Shown: one piece after another, positions 47,582 through 56,618 of the stretch
Layout of the letters: the number at the start of each line of letters is the position of its first letter
Numbering within the stretch: position 1 is the stretch's first letter
Source: Atopobiaceae bacterium
GTDB lineage: Bacteria; Actinomycetota; Coriobacteriia; Coriobacteriales; Atopobiaceae
NCBI GenBank assembly: GCA_022655215.1
Contig: JALCUE010000001.1
Coordinates: forward strand, 558,001-622,000
Reading direction: 5' to 3'
Length of the DNA stretch: 64,000 nt
Translations under genes and position numbers: made by a program
Notes under the pieces: generated by a model
The model's database searches: none
Told to the model about the DNA's origin: nothing
What the model saw: the letters and a program-made list of their open reading frames with translations, nothing else

Positions 47582-49171
47582 ATGAAGGACATGACGAACG
47601 GTTTCCTCGATGCGGTCCATGAGCAGGTGGAGGCCCATCCCGATCGCATCGCCTTCGGCGACACCGATGGCGAGGAGATCACCTATCGCGAGCTGTGGGA
47701 GGGGTCTGATGACCTCGCCTGTGACATCCGAGTGGCCGGGACCTCCGATGGTCCGGTCATGGTCTACGGGCACAAGTCACCCTGCATGATCGTGGCCTTC
47801 CTCGCCTGTCTCAAGGCCGGTCATGCCTACGTGCCGACTGATTGCCACGTCCCCGAGGGACGTGTCGCGAACATCCTCGCTCAGCTCGACGCCGGCCTGG
47901 CCGTCGCGGTCGCGCCTCTTCCGGATTCCGTCACCTCATCCCGTTCTGACATGCTTGTCATCGATGATGCCGCCATCCGGGCGAGCCTGGGCAAGGTGGC
48001 CTCAGGCACCTGTCGCACGCCCGAGCCCACGTGGAGGGTCACGGGCGAGGACACGCAGTACGTCATCTTCACCTCCGGCTCCACGGGTGCGCCCAAGGGC
48101 GTCGAGGTGAGCGCGAACGATGTCGCGAACTTCATGGGCTGGGACCAGTCCCTCTTCGATGGCTCGCCCATGCCGCACGTGTTCCTCAACCAGGCCCTCC
48201 TCTCCTTCGACCTCTCGGTCACCGAGCTCGTCGGTGCCCTCACGACGGGAGGGCGCGTGGTCGCACTCACGGGTGCGTGCGAGTCCGATCTGGGTAGATG
48301 CTTTTCCGAGATGTCATCCTCTGGCATCACCTGCTGGGTCTCCACTCCGACGTTCGCTTCGATGTGTCTTGCCGATCCCTCCTTCGAGGAGCGGCTCCTG
48401 CCCCGTTTGACCCACTTCTTCTTCTGTGGGGAGCCCCTCCGCCCCGACGTGGTCCGCCGTCTCCACGGACGCTTCCCCAAGGCTCGCATCATCAACGCCT
48501 ACGGCCCGACCGAGTCCACGGTCGCGGTGACGTCCTGTGACGTGAGCGAGATGGGTGAGGCTGACGCACTTCCCGTGGGCCGTCCTCGTCCGGGTACGCG
48601 GATGATTATCAAGGACGTCGAGACGGGAGCCCCCCTGCCCGCTGGTTCTCAGGGCGAAATCGTCATCTGCGGCGACACCGTCGCCAAGGGCTATCTGGGC
48701 CAGCCCGACCGTACCGCGACCGTCTTCGGGACCATGGAATGCGACGGGCGTTCGATTCGTACGTACCGCACGGGCGATCTCGGCGTGATCGACGCCGACG
48801 GGGTCGTCTGGTGTTCCGGTCGATTGGACAGCCAGGTCAAGCTTCACGGCTATCGCATCGAGTTGGGCGAGATAGAGTCCATGCTCCAGGACAAGCCGGG
48901 GGTCGAGCTCGCCGCCGTGGTCGTCCGAAGCAGGCATGGCATCGCCGATCACCTCGAGGCGCATGTGCAGCTCGAGGACGGGGTCCCCGAGGACTCCTAC
49001 GCATGGTCGAAGGAGATGCGCGCCGTGCTCGGCCGCGACCTCCCCGGCTACATGGTCCCGCGTCGCATCATCGTCGATCGCGAGCTCCCGGTGACGCCCA
49101 ACGGCAAGGTGGACAGGAAGCGACTCATGGCCACGTCCGACCATCCACGGATGGCTGCCATCCCCAGGTGA
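47582..49171 (+). CDS. dltA: DltA, D-alanine-D-alanyl carrier protein ligase
   Basis: This 529-residue adenylating enzyme activates D-alanine with ATP and loads it on DltC. Core motifs are the P-loop 'YVIFTSGSTGAPKGVEVSAN', 'FLNQALLSFDLSVTELVGAL' (substrate pocket), 'NAYGPTESTVAVTSCDVSE', 'YRTGDLGVIDADGVVWCSGR' plus 'KLHGYRIELGEIE', and the catalytic Lys in 'VTPNGKVDRKRL'. ATG at 47582 follows CGGAGG; earlier in-frame ATGs lack support. It is separated from dltX by 200 bp with no other gene. That gap is AT-richer than its surroundings, so dltA may have its own promoter. Confidence 0.93.
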   Translation: MKDMTNGFLDAVHEQVEAHPDRIAFGDTDGEEITYRELWEGSDDLACDIRVAGTSDGPVMVYGHKSPCMIVAFLACLKAGHAYVPTDCHVPEGRVANILAQLDAGLAVAVAPLPDSVTSSRSDMLVIDDAAIRASLGKVASGTCRTPEPTWRVTGEDTQYVIFTSGSTGAPKGVEVSANDVANFMGWDQSLFDGSPMPHVFLNQALLSFDLSVTELVGALTTGGRVVALTGACESDLGRCFSEMSSSGITCWVSTPTFASMCLADPSFEERLLPRLTHFFFCGEPLRPDVVRRLHGRFPKARIINAYGPTESTVAVTSCDVSEMGEADALPVGRPRPGTRMIIKDVETGAPLPAGSQGEIVICGDTVAKGYLGQPDRTATVFGTMECDGRSIRTYRTGDLGVIDADGVVWCSGRLDSQVKLHGYRIELGEIESMLQDKPGVELAAVVVRSRHGIADHLEAHVQLEDGVPEDSYAWSKEMRAVLGRDLPGYMVPRRIIVDRELPVTPNGKVDRKRLMATSDHPRMAAIPR

Positions 49172-49248
49172 GCGAACGAGCCTTCTTGGGGTAACAATCC
49201 TTACTAGCATGTCCGGGGTTGGTCCCGGCTCGTACAAGGAGGACACAA

Positions 49249-50412
49249 GTGGCTAACAGAATCGTGCTCAACACAATCTCCTACCATGGCGAGGGCGCCA
49301 TCGCCGAGATCCCCGGCGAGATCGCCCGCCGCGGGTTCGGCAAGGCGTTCGTCTGCTCGGATCCCGACCTCGTCAGGTTCGGCGTCACCGCGAAGGTCAC
49401 CGACGAGCTCGACGCCGCCGGTGTCCCCTGGGAGCTCTACAGCGAGATCAAGCCGAACCCCACCATCAAGAACGTCCAGGACGGCGTCGCGGCGTACGAG
49501 GCCTCCGGTGCGGACATGATCGTGGCCATCGGCGGCGGCTCGTCGATGGACACCGCCAAGGCCATCGGCGTCATCGTGAACAACCCCGAGTTCGCCGACG
49601 TCACCTCCCTCGAGGGCGTCGCCGACACCAAGAACCACGCGGTGTTCACCATCGCCGTCCCCACCACGGCCGGCACCGCCGCCGAGGTCACCATCAACTA
49701 CGTCATCACCGACCCGGACCGCGAGCGCAAGTTCGTCTGCGTCGACACCAACGACATCCCCGAGGTCGCCTGCGTCGACCCGTCGATGATGGCCTCCATG
49801 CCCGTCGGCCTCACCGCCGCCACCGGCATGGACGCGCTCACCCACGCCATCGAGGGCTACACCACCAAGGCCGCCTGGGAGATCCCGGACATGTTCCACC
49901 TCGAGGCGATCCGCCTCATCTCCGAGAACCTCCGCGACGCGGTGGCCGAGGCGAAGTCCGGCACGCCCGGTACCGGACGCGAGGGGATGGCGATGGCCCA
50001 GTACATCGCCGGCATGGGCTTCTCCAACGTGGGCCTGGGCATCGCCCACTCGATCGCCCACACCTTCTCCGCGCACTACGACACCCCCCACGGCGTCGCC
50101 TGCGCCATCATGCTGCCGCTGGTCATGACATACAACGCCGAGTGCACGGGCGAGCGCCTGCGTGCCGTGGCCAAGGCCATGGGCGTCGAGGGCACCGACT
50201 CCATGTCCATCGAGGACGCCCGCGCCGCCGCCATCGCCGCCGTCACGAGACTCGGCCAGGACGTGGGGATCCCCACCACGGTCGACGGCCTCGTCGCGGC
50301 TGACTACGACCAGCTCGCCGACGACGCCCTCGCCGACGCCTGCTGCCCGGGCAACCCCAGGGACGCCACGAAGGCCGACGTCATCGAGTTGCTCAAGAAG
50401 GTCACCGCCTAA
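49249..50412 (+). CDS. fucO: Iron-containing alcohol dehydrogenase, lactaldehyde-reductase type
   Basis: This 387-residue group III dehydrogenase would reduce aldehydes such as lactaldehyde to the diol with NADH. 'IVAIGGGSSMDTAKAIGVIV' is the NAD-binding loop, 'FTIAVPTTAGTAAEVTINYV' is a family signature, and iron ligands lie in 'TGMDALTHAIEGY', 'GLGIAHSIAHTFSAHYD' and 'TPHGVACAIML'. The start is GTG at 49249 with AAGGAGGAC just upstream; ATG starts in other frames lack support. Codon use is more strongly C-ending than in neighbouring genes, as expected of a highly expressed enzyme. No fucose or rhamnose genes are adjacent, so the physiological substrate is open. Confidence 0.88.
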   Translation: MANRIVLNTISYHGEGAIAEIPGEIARRGFGKAFVCSDPDLVRFGVTAKVTDELDAAGVPWELYSEIKPNPTIKNVQDGVAAYEASGADMIVAIGGGSSMDTAKAIGVIVNNPEFADVTSLEGVADTKNHAVFTIAVPTTAGTAAEVTINYVITDPDRERKFVCVDTNDIPEVACVDPSMMASMPVGLTAATGMDALTHAIEGYTTKAAWEIPDMFHLEAIRLISENLRDAVAEAKSGTPGTGREGMAMAQYIAGMGFSNVGLGIAHSIAHTFSAHYDTPHGVACAIMLPLVMTYNAECTGERLRAVAKAMGVEGTDSMSIEDARAAAIAAVTRLGQDVGIPTTVDGLVAADYDQLADDALADACCPGNPRDATKADVIELLKKVTA

Positions 50413-50525
50413 GACGTGCCCCGAGCATCTCGCCGGTACGATGCGCCTCGAGTCTCTTCGGCCCGGGGCGCATCGACGTTTCCATGGCCATGGCCCATCT
50501 CGACCACAGACGGCGCTCGACCGTC

Positions 50526-50531
50526 TATACT
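50526..50531 (+). promoter_or_regulatory. -10 element upstream of rmlA
   Basis: TATACT lies 57 bp before the ATG at 50589 and gives a plausible short leader with AAGGAGG. The -35 region is weak. Confidence 0.4.
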
Positions 50532-50588
50532 ATGCCGCGTATGTAGGTCGGTGATGCGGGCCGTCGGTCCAAGGAGGCTTTGAACGCT

Positions 50589-51461
50589 ATGAAGGGTATC
50601 GTCCTTGCAGGTGGTTCGGGAACGAGGCTCCATCCCATAACGCTCGCGACTTCGAAGCAGCTGCTTCCGGTCTACGACAAGCCCATGATCTACTACTCCA
50701 TGTCCGTGCTCATGATGGCGGGCATCAAGGACATCCTGATCATCTCCACTCCCGAGGACATGCCGAACTTCCAGCGCCTTCTCGGTGATGGTCATCAGCT
50801 CGGTCTCAATCTGTCATATAAGGTCCAGCCGAGCCCTGATGGACTCGCGCAGGCCTTCATCCTCGGCGAGGAGTTCATCGACGGCGATTCCTGCGCCCTC
50901 GTCCTCGGCGACAACATCTTCTATGGCAGCGGCTTCACCGACCAGCTCACGGAGGCTGCGACCAGGACCGAGGGCGCCACGGTCTTCGGCTACTACGTCG
51001 ATGACCCCGAGCGCTTCGGTGTCGTGGAGTTCGACGACGAGGGCAAGGTCCTCTCCATCGAGGAGAAGCCCGATCACCCCAAGTCGAACTACTGCGTCAC
51101 GGGCCTGTACTTCTATGACGAGCATGTCTGCGAATACGCGAAGACGCTCGAGCCCTCCGCACGTGGCGAGCTCGAGATCACCGATCTCAACAACATCTAT
51201 CTCAAGAAGAACCAGCTCAACGTGACCACGCTCGGTCGTGGCTTTGCCTGGTTCGACACGGGCACCGTCGACTCGCTGTTCGAGGCCGGCGAGTTCATCC
51301 GCGTCGTCGAGAAGTCAACCTCCGTGAAGGTCGCCGCCATCGAGGAGATCGCCTACTCCAAGGGTTGGATTAGAAGGGCCCAGCTGCTGGCCCTCGCCGA
51401 CAAGATCTCCAAGTCCGAGTACGGGAAGTACCTGGAGAAGATCGCACTCTCGTCTCGCTAG
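50589..51461 (+). CDS. rmlA: Glucose-1-phosphate thymidylyltransferase
   Basis: This 290-residue enzyme makes dTDP-glucose from glucose-1-phosphate and dTTP, the first step to dTDP-rhamnose. Signatures are '[20 protein letters not shown]' (nucleotide loop), '[20 protein letters not shown]', '[11 protein letters not shown]' (metal Asp), '[19 protein letters not shown]' and '[20 protein letters not shown]'. The AAGGAGG site fits the ATG at 50589 better than the TTG at 50580. No rmlB, rmlC or rmlD is in the window, so the rest of the pathway is elsewhere. Confidence 0.94.
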   Translation: MKGIVLAGGSGTRLHPITLATSKQLLPVYDKPMIYYSMSVLMMAGIKDILIISTPEDMPNFQRLLGDGHQLGLNLSYKVQPSPDGLAQAFILGEEFIDGDSCALVLGDNIFYGSGFTDQLTEAATRTEGATVFGYYVDDPERFGVVEFDDEGKVLSIEEKPDHPKSNYCVTGLYFYDEHVCEYAKTLEPSARGELEITDLNNIYLKKNQLNVTTLGRGFAWFDTGTVDSLFEAGEFIRVVEKSTSVKVAAIEEIAYSKGWIRRAQLLALADKISKSEYGKYLEKIALSSR

Positions 51462-51462
51462 G

Positions 51463-52461
51463 TCAGGGACGCGGGAAGGCCAGCTCGTCGGTGCCGCCGA
51501 ACAGTGGCGGCTGTGTCTTGCCCTTCGCATAGGGTGACATCGGGTCGACGATGATCGGGACGACGCCCCTGAGCACATGGGCCTCATAGCCCGTGACCTC
51601 CCCTGCGACGACGTCTCCATCGACCTGCATGGGGATGGGCTGCGAGGCGCTGACTCGGATGTCGGCTCCCGAGAAGCTCTCGATGTGCGGCCTGCCTATG
51701 CCTTTGCCGCCCCTGTCGAGAAGGCCGGCGAGCATCGGTCTCAGGAGCTGGGTCGAGTCGGATGTTTCGAGGACGATGACGTCGAGCAAGCCGTCATCCA
51801 TGACGCAGCCGGGCACGATCTCGATGTCCCCCTGGATCATCGCATTGTCCGCCACGAGGCAGGCTATGCCGTCGCGCTCATACGTCTTCCCGTCGCACTC
51901 TATGGTGAACGTCACGACGGCAGGCGTCGTGTCGGAGAGTGCGGCGAGGAAGTAGGCAGCCTCGCCCATGGCCTGCTTGTTGGGAACGGCCGCCATCATG
52001 ATCTCCGCGTCATAGCCCGATCCCGCCATGAGGGAGAAACCGCGAGAGTGCCCATTCCCGTCGGCGTCCGTCCATGCGATCTCACCTAGGTCGAGGTCCG
52101 CGACGGTTCCGACGCGACATGCCCTGGCGATGGCCGCGGGCTCCGGGGCGTTTCCGATGTTCGCGAAGAGCAAGTTAGCCGTTCCGGAGGGAAACACGCA
52201 GGTGCGGACATGCCTGCCTCTGAGTGCGTAGAGGAGCGCGGCCACAGTGCCGTCCCCGCCGGACACGACGACGACATCGAATGACTCCGCGTCAGCACAG
52301 ACCTCGGCGGGTACGAACCCGTCCGCGACGACGCGGAGCGTGCACTCGTCTCCCTCGTGGACGAGCGATCTCTCGAACTCGAAGACGGCGTCCGACCCGA
52401 ATCCGGAATCGACGTTATGGATTATGAGAGTGCGCACTTCCGTCCCCGTTTCCCGTCGCAT
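51463..52461 (-). CDS. Diacylglycerol-kinase/sphingosine-kinase-like (YegS) protein
   Basis: This 332-residue DAGK-catalytic-fold protein has 'FDVVVVSGGDGTVAALLYAL' as the ATP-binding GGDGT motif, 'VFPSGTANLLFANIG' after it, and 'GFSLMAGSGYDAEIM' with 'IVPGCVMDDGLLDVIVL' in the C-terminal sandwich. It would phosphorylate a lipid, perhaps diacylglycerol released during lipoteichoic-acid synthesis; specificity is unknown. ATG at 52461 is used; GTG at 52428 (VRTLIIHN, with GGGGA upstream) is an equally good start. It is convergent with rmlA, one base apart, and divergent from RNase D. Confidence 0.82.
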   Translation of the reverse strand: MRRETGTEVRTLIIHNVDSGFGSDAVFEFERSLVHEGDECTLRVVADGFVPAEVCADAESFDVVVVSGGDGTVAALLYALRGRHVRTCVFPSGTANLLFANIGNAPEPAAIARACRVGTVADLDLGEIAWTDADGNGHSRGFSLMAGSGYDAEIMMAAVPNKQAMGEAAYFLAALSDTTPAVVTFTIECDGKTYERDGIACLVADNAMIQGDIEIVPGCVMDDGLLDVIVLETSDSTQLLRPMLAGLLDRGGKGIGRPHIESFSGADIRVSASQPIPMQVDGDVVAGEVTGYEAHVLRGVVPIIVDPMSPYAKGKTQPPLFGGTDELAFPRP

Positions 52462-52584
52462 GAGCCGCGAGCGGGCGCAGGGGCCCATACGGCTATGATG
52501 GTCACGTTGCCTCGTCTGGATGAGGCCGTCTCTGTTCATGGTAGCCGTTTGCCCCTTCCGGCAGGCGGATTCGAAGGGGTCTGC

Positions 52585-53715
52585 GTGTTCATATCGAAGC
52601 CCGACGAGCTCGAGTCGTTCTGCGACCGCGCGCGTTCGTCAAAGGTCCTGGCCGTCGACACCGAGTTCCTGAGGGAGAGGACCTATCGTCCTCGTCTCTG
52701 CCTCCTCCAGCTCGCGACCGCCGATGAGATCGCCGCGGTCGACCCGCTGGCCATGGATGACCTCTCCTGCGTGAGCGCCCTGCTCACCGACACCTCCATC
52801 ACCAAGGTGCTTCATGCGTGTTCCCAGGACCTCGAGGTCCTCGACGGGACGCTCGACGTCGTTCCGGACCCCGTCTTCGACACTCAGCTCGCCGCGGCGT
52901 TCCTCGGCCAGCGCATGCAGCTCGGTTACGGTGCGCTCGTGGAGGCATACACCGGTGTCCATCTCGCGAAGGCCGAGTCGCTCACCGATTGGTCGCGGCG
53001 TCCCCTCGACCCCGAACAGCTCCAGTACGCCGAGGATGATGTGAGGTACCTTCCGGGCATCTACGAGCGCATGATGGGCGAGCTCGTCGAGAGGAACAGA
53101 CTCTCATGGCTCGAGCCCGAGATGGTCGACCTCTGCGATCCCTCCCATTACCGGCATGATCCGCGCGAGGCATACCGCCACCTCAAGCGCGTCACCTCCC
53201 TCACGCGCAAGCAGCTGGCCGTCGCCAGGGAGGTCTGCGCATGGCGCGAGGAGGCCGCCTCGAGGAGGGACATCCCGAGGAAGTGGGTCATCTCCGACGA
53301 GATCGCCCTCGAGGTCTCGAAACGTGCCCCCACGGACCCCGTCCGTCTCAGGAGGATCCGCGGAGCCGAGCAGGTCTCCGAGCGGGAGGCGGACGCCATC
53401 GTGCTCGCGGTGAGGAGGGGCCTGTCCTGCAAGCCGGACGAGCTGCCCAAGGTCACGAAGAAGCCGCGTCCCTCCGCCGACCTCGACAGCGTCATCGACC
53501 TCATGAACGCCATGCTCCGCGTCATCTCGGAGAGGGAGGGCGTGGCCTGCCAGCTCATCGCGACCAGGGACGACCTCCGCTCGTTCGCGCTCGATCGTTC
53601 GAGCTCTCGGCTCTCTCAATCGTGGAGGAAGCAACTCGTGGGTGATGAGCTGGACTCGCTGCTCTCGGGCAAGGTGGGCCTCACCGTCAAGGATGGCCGC
53701 ATAGAGATGCTCTGA
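52585..53715 (+). CDS. rnd: Ribonuclease D
   Basis: This 376-residue 3'-5' exoribonuclease acts in tRNA maturation. DEDD motifs are visible: Exo I 'VLAVDTEFLRERTYRPRLCL', Exo II 'KVLHACSQDLEVL' and Exo III 'LQYAEDDVRYLPGIYERM' (DEDDy type). One HRDC domain follows ('RKQLAVAREVCAWREEAASR' with 'RDIPRKWVISDEIAL'). I choose GTG at 52585: GAAGGGG stands 6 bases upstream, and the product then begins directly at the first strand as in other RNase D proteins. Upstream ATGs at 52495/52498 overlap a TATGAT -10-like hexamer. Confidence 0.9.
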   Translation: MFISKPDELESFCDRARSSKVLAVDTEFLRERTYRPRLCLLQLATADEIAAVDPLAMDDLSCVSALLTDTSITKVLHACSQDLEVLDGTLDVVPDPVFDTQLAAAFLGQRMQLGYGALVEAYTGVHLAKAESLTDWSRRPLDPEQLQYAEDDVRYLPGIYERMMGELVERNRLSWLEPEMVDLCDPSHYRHDPREAYRHLKRVTSLTRKQLAVAREVCAWREEAASRRDIPRKWVISDEIALEVSKRAPTDPVRLRRIRGAEQVSEREADAIVLAVRRGLSCKPDELPKVTKKPRPSADLDSVIDLMNAMLRVISEREGVACQLIATRDDLRSFALDRSSSRLSQSWRKQLVGDELDSLLSGKVGLTVKDGRIEML

Positions 53716-53782
53716 GTCATCGGGACGCATCCGTCCCTGATGGGTACAAGAGCGGAAAGACATCTTCCGATTGGAGACGAGC

Positions 53783-54484
53783 GTGGGTTATTACGGCTAC
53801 GGGTACGGCGGCTTCAACATGAGCTACATCGCCCTCATCGTTGTCTCGTTGGTCCTCGGTCTCATCACGCAGGCCTATATCAAGAAGACCTATGCCAAGT
53901 GGTCGAAGGTACCCGTCTCGTCCGGTGAGACGGGTGCGGACGTCGCGCGCAGGATGCTCTCTTCCGAGGGCGCCGGCAGCGTCGGCATCACCTCCGTCGC
54001 GGGACACCTCACCGACTTCTATGATCCCCGCGACAACCAGCTCCATCTCTCCCAGGAGAACCTCTCGGGAGGCTCGGTCGCCTCGGTCGCCGTCGCATGC
54101 CATGAGGCCGGCCATGCCGTGCAGACGGCGAAGGGTTACATCCCTGTCAAGATCAGGACGGCCCTCGTCCCCGTGGTCAACTTCACGAGCCAGGCGTGGA
54201 TGATCGTCTTCGTCATAGGCATCGCGATGAACTTCGCCGGTCTCACGACGCTCGCCATCATCCTGTTCGCCTTCTCCGTGCTCTTCCAGCTCGTTACGCT
54301 TCCCGTGGAGATCGACGCTTCCAAGAGGGCCGTGGCCTACATCGGTGCGAACGCGGGATTGGATGCCGTCGCCGAGAGAGGCGCCAAGCAGGTCCTCACG
54401 GCTGCCGCCCTCACCTATGTCGCCGCAGCCCTCGTGTCCATCCTTCAGCTCGTCTACATCATCTCCCGTTCGGACAGGAACTGA
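53783..54484 (+). CDS. Membrane zinc metallopeptidase (Zn-peptidase-2 family)
   Basis: This 233-residue membrane protein of PF04298 (YugP-like) has the zinc-binding HExxH in 'VACHEAGHAVQTAKGY' (first His about residue 107). 'NMSYIALIVVSLVLGLITQ' is the first helix and two to three more helices follow in the C-terminal half. 'SLPVEIDASKRAVAYI'-type sequence ('TLPVEIDASKRAVAYI') adds the expected Glu/Asp. The N-terminus is Gly/Tyr-rich ('GYYGYGYGGFN'). GTG at 53783 with GGAGA upstream is preferred to TTG 53771. It is the first gene of a run that continues with xseA, xseB and the HIT gene. Confidence 0.87.
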   Translation: MGYYGYGYGGFNMSYIALIVVSLVLGLITQAYIKKTYAKWSKVPVSSGETGADVARRMLSSEGAGSVGITSVAGHLTDFYDPRDNQLHLSQENLSGGSVASVAVACHEAGHAVQTAKGYIPVKIRTALVPVVNFTSQAWMIVFVIGIAMNFAGLTTLAIILFAFSVLFQLVTLPVEIDASKRAVAYIGANAGLDAVAERGAKQVLTAAALTYVAAALVSILQLVYIISRSDRN

Positions 54485-54487
54485 CGG

Positions 54488-55945
54488 ATGGCGTGGGACA
54501 AGGCCGAGGAGAGGGGACAGGGGTCGTCAGAGGCCGGCGAGCCCCTCTCCGTGAGCGAGGCCGTCGCCACGGCCAAGGCATCCGTCTCATCGATCCCCCA
54601 GCTCGTCGTCTGCGGTGAGGTCACCGGCTTCCGCGGGCCCAACGCACGCAGCGGCCATTGCTACTTCCAGGTGAAGGATGATTCCTCCGCCATGGACTGC
54701 ATCGTGTGGAGAGGGACATATGCGAAGAGCGGCGTCGCTCTGCGCGATGGCCTCGAGGTGCAGCTCGTCGGCAGCTTCGACGTGTATGCGGGGACCGGGC
54801 GCCTTTCGTTCGTGGCTCGGTCGCTCAGCGTGGCCGGCGAGGGGCTCCTCCGCCAGCAGGTGGCTGAGCTTGCCCGCAGGCTCGAGCGCGAGGGCCTCAT
54901 GGCCGATGCACGCAAGAGGCCCATCCCCAGGTTCTGTACGAGGGTCGCGGTCGTCACCTCCATGTCGGGAAGCGTCATCGATGACGTGAAGCGCACGCTG
55001 CGGCGCAGGAACCCGCTCGTCGAGATCCAGGTCGCAGGTTGTTCCGTGCAGGGTCCCGGTGCTCCCGAGAGCATCATCCATGCGCTCTCGGTCGCGGCCT
55101 CCGCGCATCCTGACGCCATCCTCCTCGTGCGTGGCGGCGGCTCCTTCGAGGACCTCATGACGTTCAATGACGAGTCCCTCGCCCGCGCCGTCGCCGCCTG
55201 TCCGGTACCCGTCGTGTGTGGCATCGGCCATGAGCCGGACACGTCGATATGCGACATGGTGTCCGACAGGCGCTGCTCGACGCCCACGGCCGCCGCTGAG
55301 TCCGTCGCCCCTGCCATGGACGAGATCGAGGCGCAGATCTCCGACAGGTCCGATCGCCTCGTCCGCGCGCTCTCCCGAGAGGTCGAGGCCCGCTCCGCGA
55401 TGCTGGATTCCTCTTCACGCGCCGCGAGGAGGGCCATGGATGCGTACCTTGCCGGCAAGGAGTCCGGCGTCGCGGCCCTGGCCTCCAGGCGATGCCTCGT
55501 CGACCCCACTTCCATGATCGATGACAGGACGAATGACCTGCTCCTCATCGAGCAGAGGCTCCACGACGCCATTCCGCGCTCCCTCGGACGTACCCGTCGC
55601 CTGCTCGATGATGACGGGATCCGCCTCGCCGAGGTGGGAGGTCGCATGCTCAGGCCCTATGTCGCCGTCGTGGGCAAGGCCGCCGCAGAGTTGGACGCCC
55701 TCTCGCCGCTCAAGGTCCTAGGACGAGGCTATGCCATCGCGCGCGACTCGGCCGGGCATGTGGTCTCGCATGCGTCAGACGTCCACGAGGGCGACGGCCT
55801 GGACGTCCTTCTCGGGAGCGGTCACGTCCTCGCGACGGTGACCGCCTCGATCGGGGTCGCCGAGGAGACGGACGGTGCGGTCGCGGATACGCCCCAAGAC
55901 ACGAAGTCGGATGCGAGGCCTTCCACCTCGCCGGAAGGGAGATAA
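54488..55945 (+). CDS. xseA: Exodeoxyribonuclease VII large subunit
   Basis: This 485-residue large subunit, with XseB, degrades single-stranded DNA into oligonucleotides. An N-terminal OB fold (about 15-115: 'QLVVCGEVTGFRGPNARSGH', 'CYFQVKDDSSAMDCIVWRGT') is followed by the catalytic domain with 'RVAVVTSMSGSVIDDVKRTL', 'LLVRGGGSFEDLMTFNDE', 'VVCGIGHEPDTSICD' and 'RRCSTPTAAAESVAP'. A coiled-coil helical arm comes next, ending near 'SPLKVLGRGYAIARD'. A polar C-terminal tail is longer than usual. It is separated by three bases from the metallopeptidase stop and by one from xseB. Confidence 0.95.
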   Translation: MAWDKAEERGQGSSEAGEPLSVSEAVATAKASVSSIPQLVVCGEVTGFRGPNARSGHCYFQVKDDSSAMDCIVWRGTYAKSGVALRDGLEVQLVGSFDVYAGTGRLSFVARSLSVAGEGLLRQQVAELARRLEREGLMADARKRPIPRFCTRVAVVTSMSGSVIDDVKRTLRRRNPLVEIQVAGCSVQGPGAPESIIHALSVAASAHPDAILLVRGGGSFEDLMTFNDESLARAVAACPVPVVCGIGHEPDTSICDMVSDRRCSTPTAAAESVAPAMDEIEAQISDRSDRLVRALSREVEARSAMLDSSSRAARRAMDAYLAGKESGVAALASRRCLVDPTSMIDDRTNDLLLIEQRLHDAIPRSLGRTRRLLDDDGIRLAEVGGRMLRPYVAVVGKAAAELDALSPLKVLGRGYAIARDSAGHVVSHASDVHEGDGLDVLLGSGHVLATVTASIGVAEETDGAVADTPQDTKSDARPSTSPEGR

Positions 55946-55946
55946 C

Positions 55947-56231
55947 ATGCCAGGGGAGAAGAACACGTCCACGAACGACGAGCGTCCCGTGGAGGAGCTC
56001 ACGTTCAAGGAGGCCTCCATCGAGCTCGAGCAGATCGTGCGATCGCTCGAGACGGGCGACCTTGAGCTCGAGGAGTCGCTCAAGCGCTATGGGAGGGGAG
56101 TGGAGCTCCTACGCAACCTGCGCGAGCGTCTCTCCTCCGCGGAGCAGAAGGTCCAGGTCCTCATCGACACGACCGATTCCGGAGTGACCGATACGCAGTC
56201 CGCCCCCTCGACGGCCTTCATCGACGATTAG
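55947..56231 (+). CDS. xseB: Exodeoxyribonuclease VII small subunit
   Basis: This 94-residue subunit has the helical hairpin 'ELTFKEASIELEQIVRSLET' then 'GDLELEESLKRYGRGVELL', which is the XseB signature. Polar tails of ~15 and ~25 residues flank it. GGAAGGGAG precedes the ATG at 55947. It is directly downstream of xseA and binds its coiled-coil arm. HinT follows 30 bp later. Confidence 0.94.
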   Translation: MPGEKNTSTNDERPVEELTFKEASIELEQIVRSLETGDLELEESLKRYGRGVELLRNLRERLSSAEQKVQVLIDTTDSGVTDTQSAPSTAFIDD

Positions 56232-56261
56232 CCGCGCATCGCGGCGGAATGGAGCGAAGCC

Positions 56262-56606
56262 ATGTCCGATTGCGTCTTCTGTGGGATCGCATCCCACGAG
56301 ATCCCGGCCACGGTCGTCTACGAGGATGACCTCGTCATCGCGTTCAAGGACCTCGAGCCCGAGGCACCCGTCCACGTCCTGGTGATTCCCAAGGAGCACT
56401 ACGGCAGCATCATCGATGACGTCCCTGATGACGTCCTCGTCGCGATGAGGCACGCCGTCGTCTACGTCGCGCATGAGACGGGGATCGATGAGACGGGCTT
56501 CCGCGTCATCACGAACACCGGTGACGACGCGGGTCAGACCGTCCACCACTTCCACATGCATGTGCTTGGCGGCCGCGATCTCGGTGCAGGCCTCCTGCCT
56601 GAGTAA
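56262..56606 (+). CDS. hinT: HIT-family nucleotide hydrolase (HinT-like)
   Basis: This 114-residue protein hydrolyses nucleoside phosphoramidates or similar. Motifs are 'CVFCGIASHEIPATVVYEDD', 'APVHVLVIPKEHYGSI' and the catalytic triad 'HHFHMHVLGGRDL' near the end. The first Cys pair with His points to the zinc-containing HinT subgroup, although the second half of that site is not obvious. It is cotranscribed with xseAB and the following small redox-like gene (12-bp gap). Confidence 0.93.
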   Translation: MSDCVFCGIASHEIPATVVYEDDLVIAFKDLEPEAPVHVLVIPKEHYGSIIDDVPDDVLVAMRHAVVYVAHETGIDETGFRVITNTGDDAGQTVHHFHMHVLGGRDLGAGLLPE

Positions 56607-56618
56607 GGGAGATATGTC

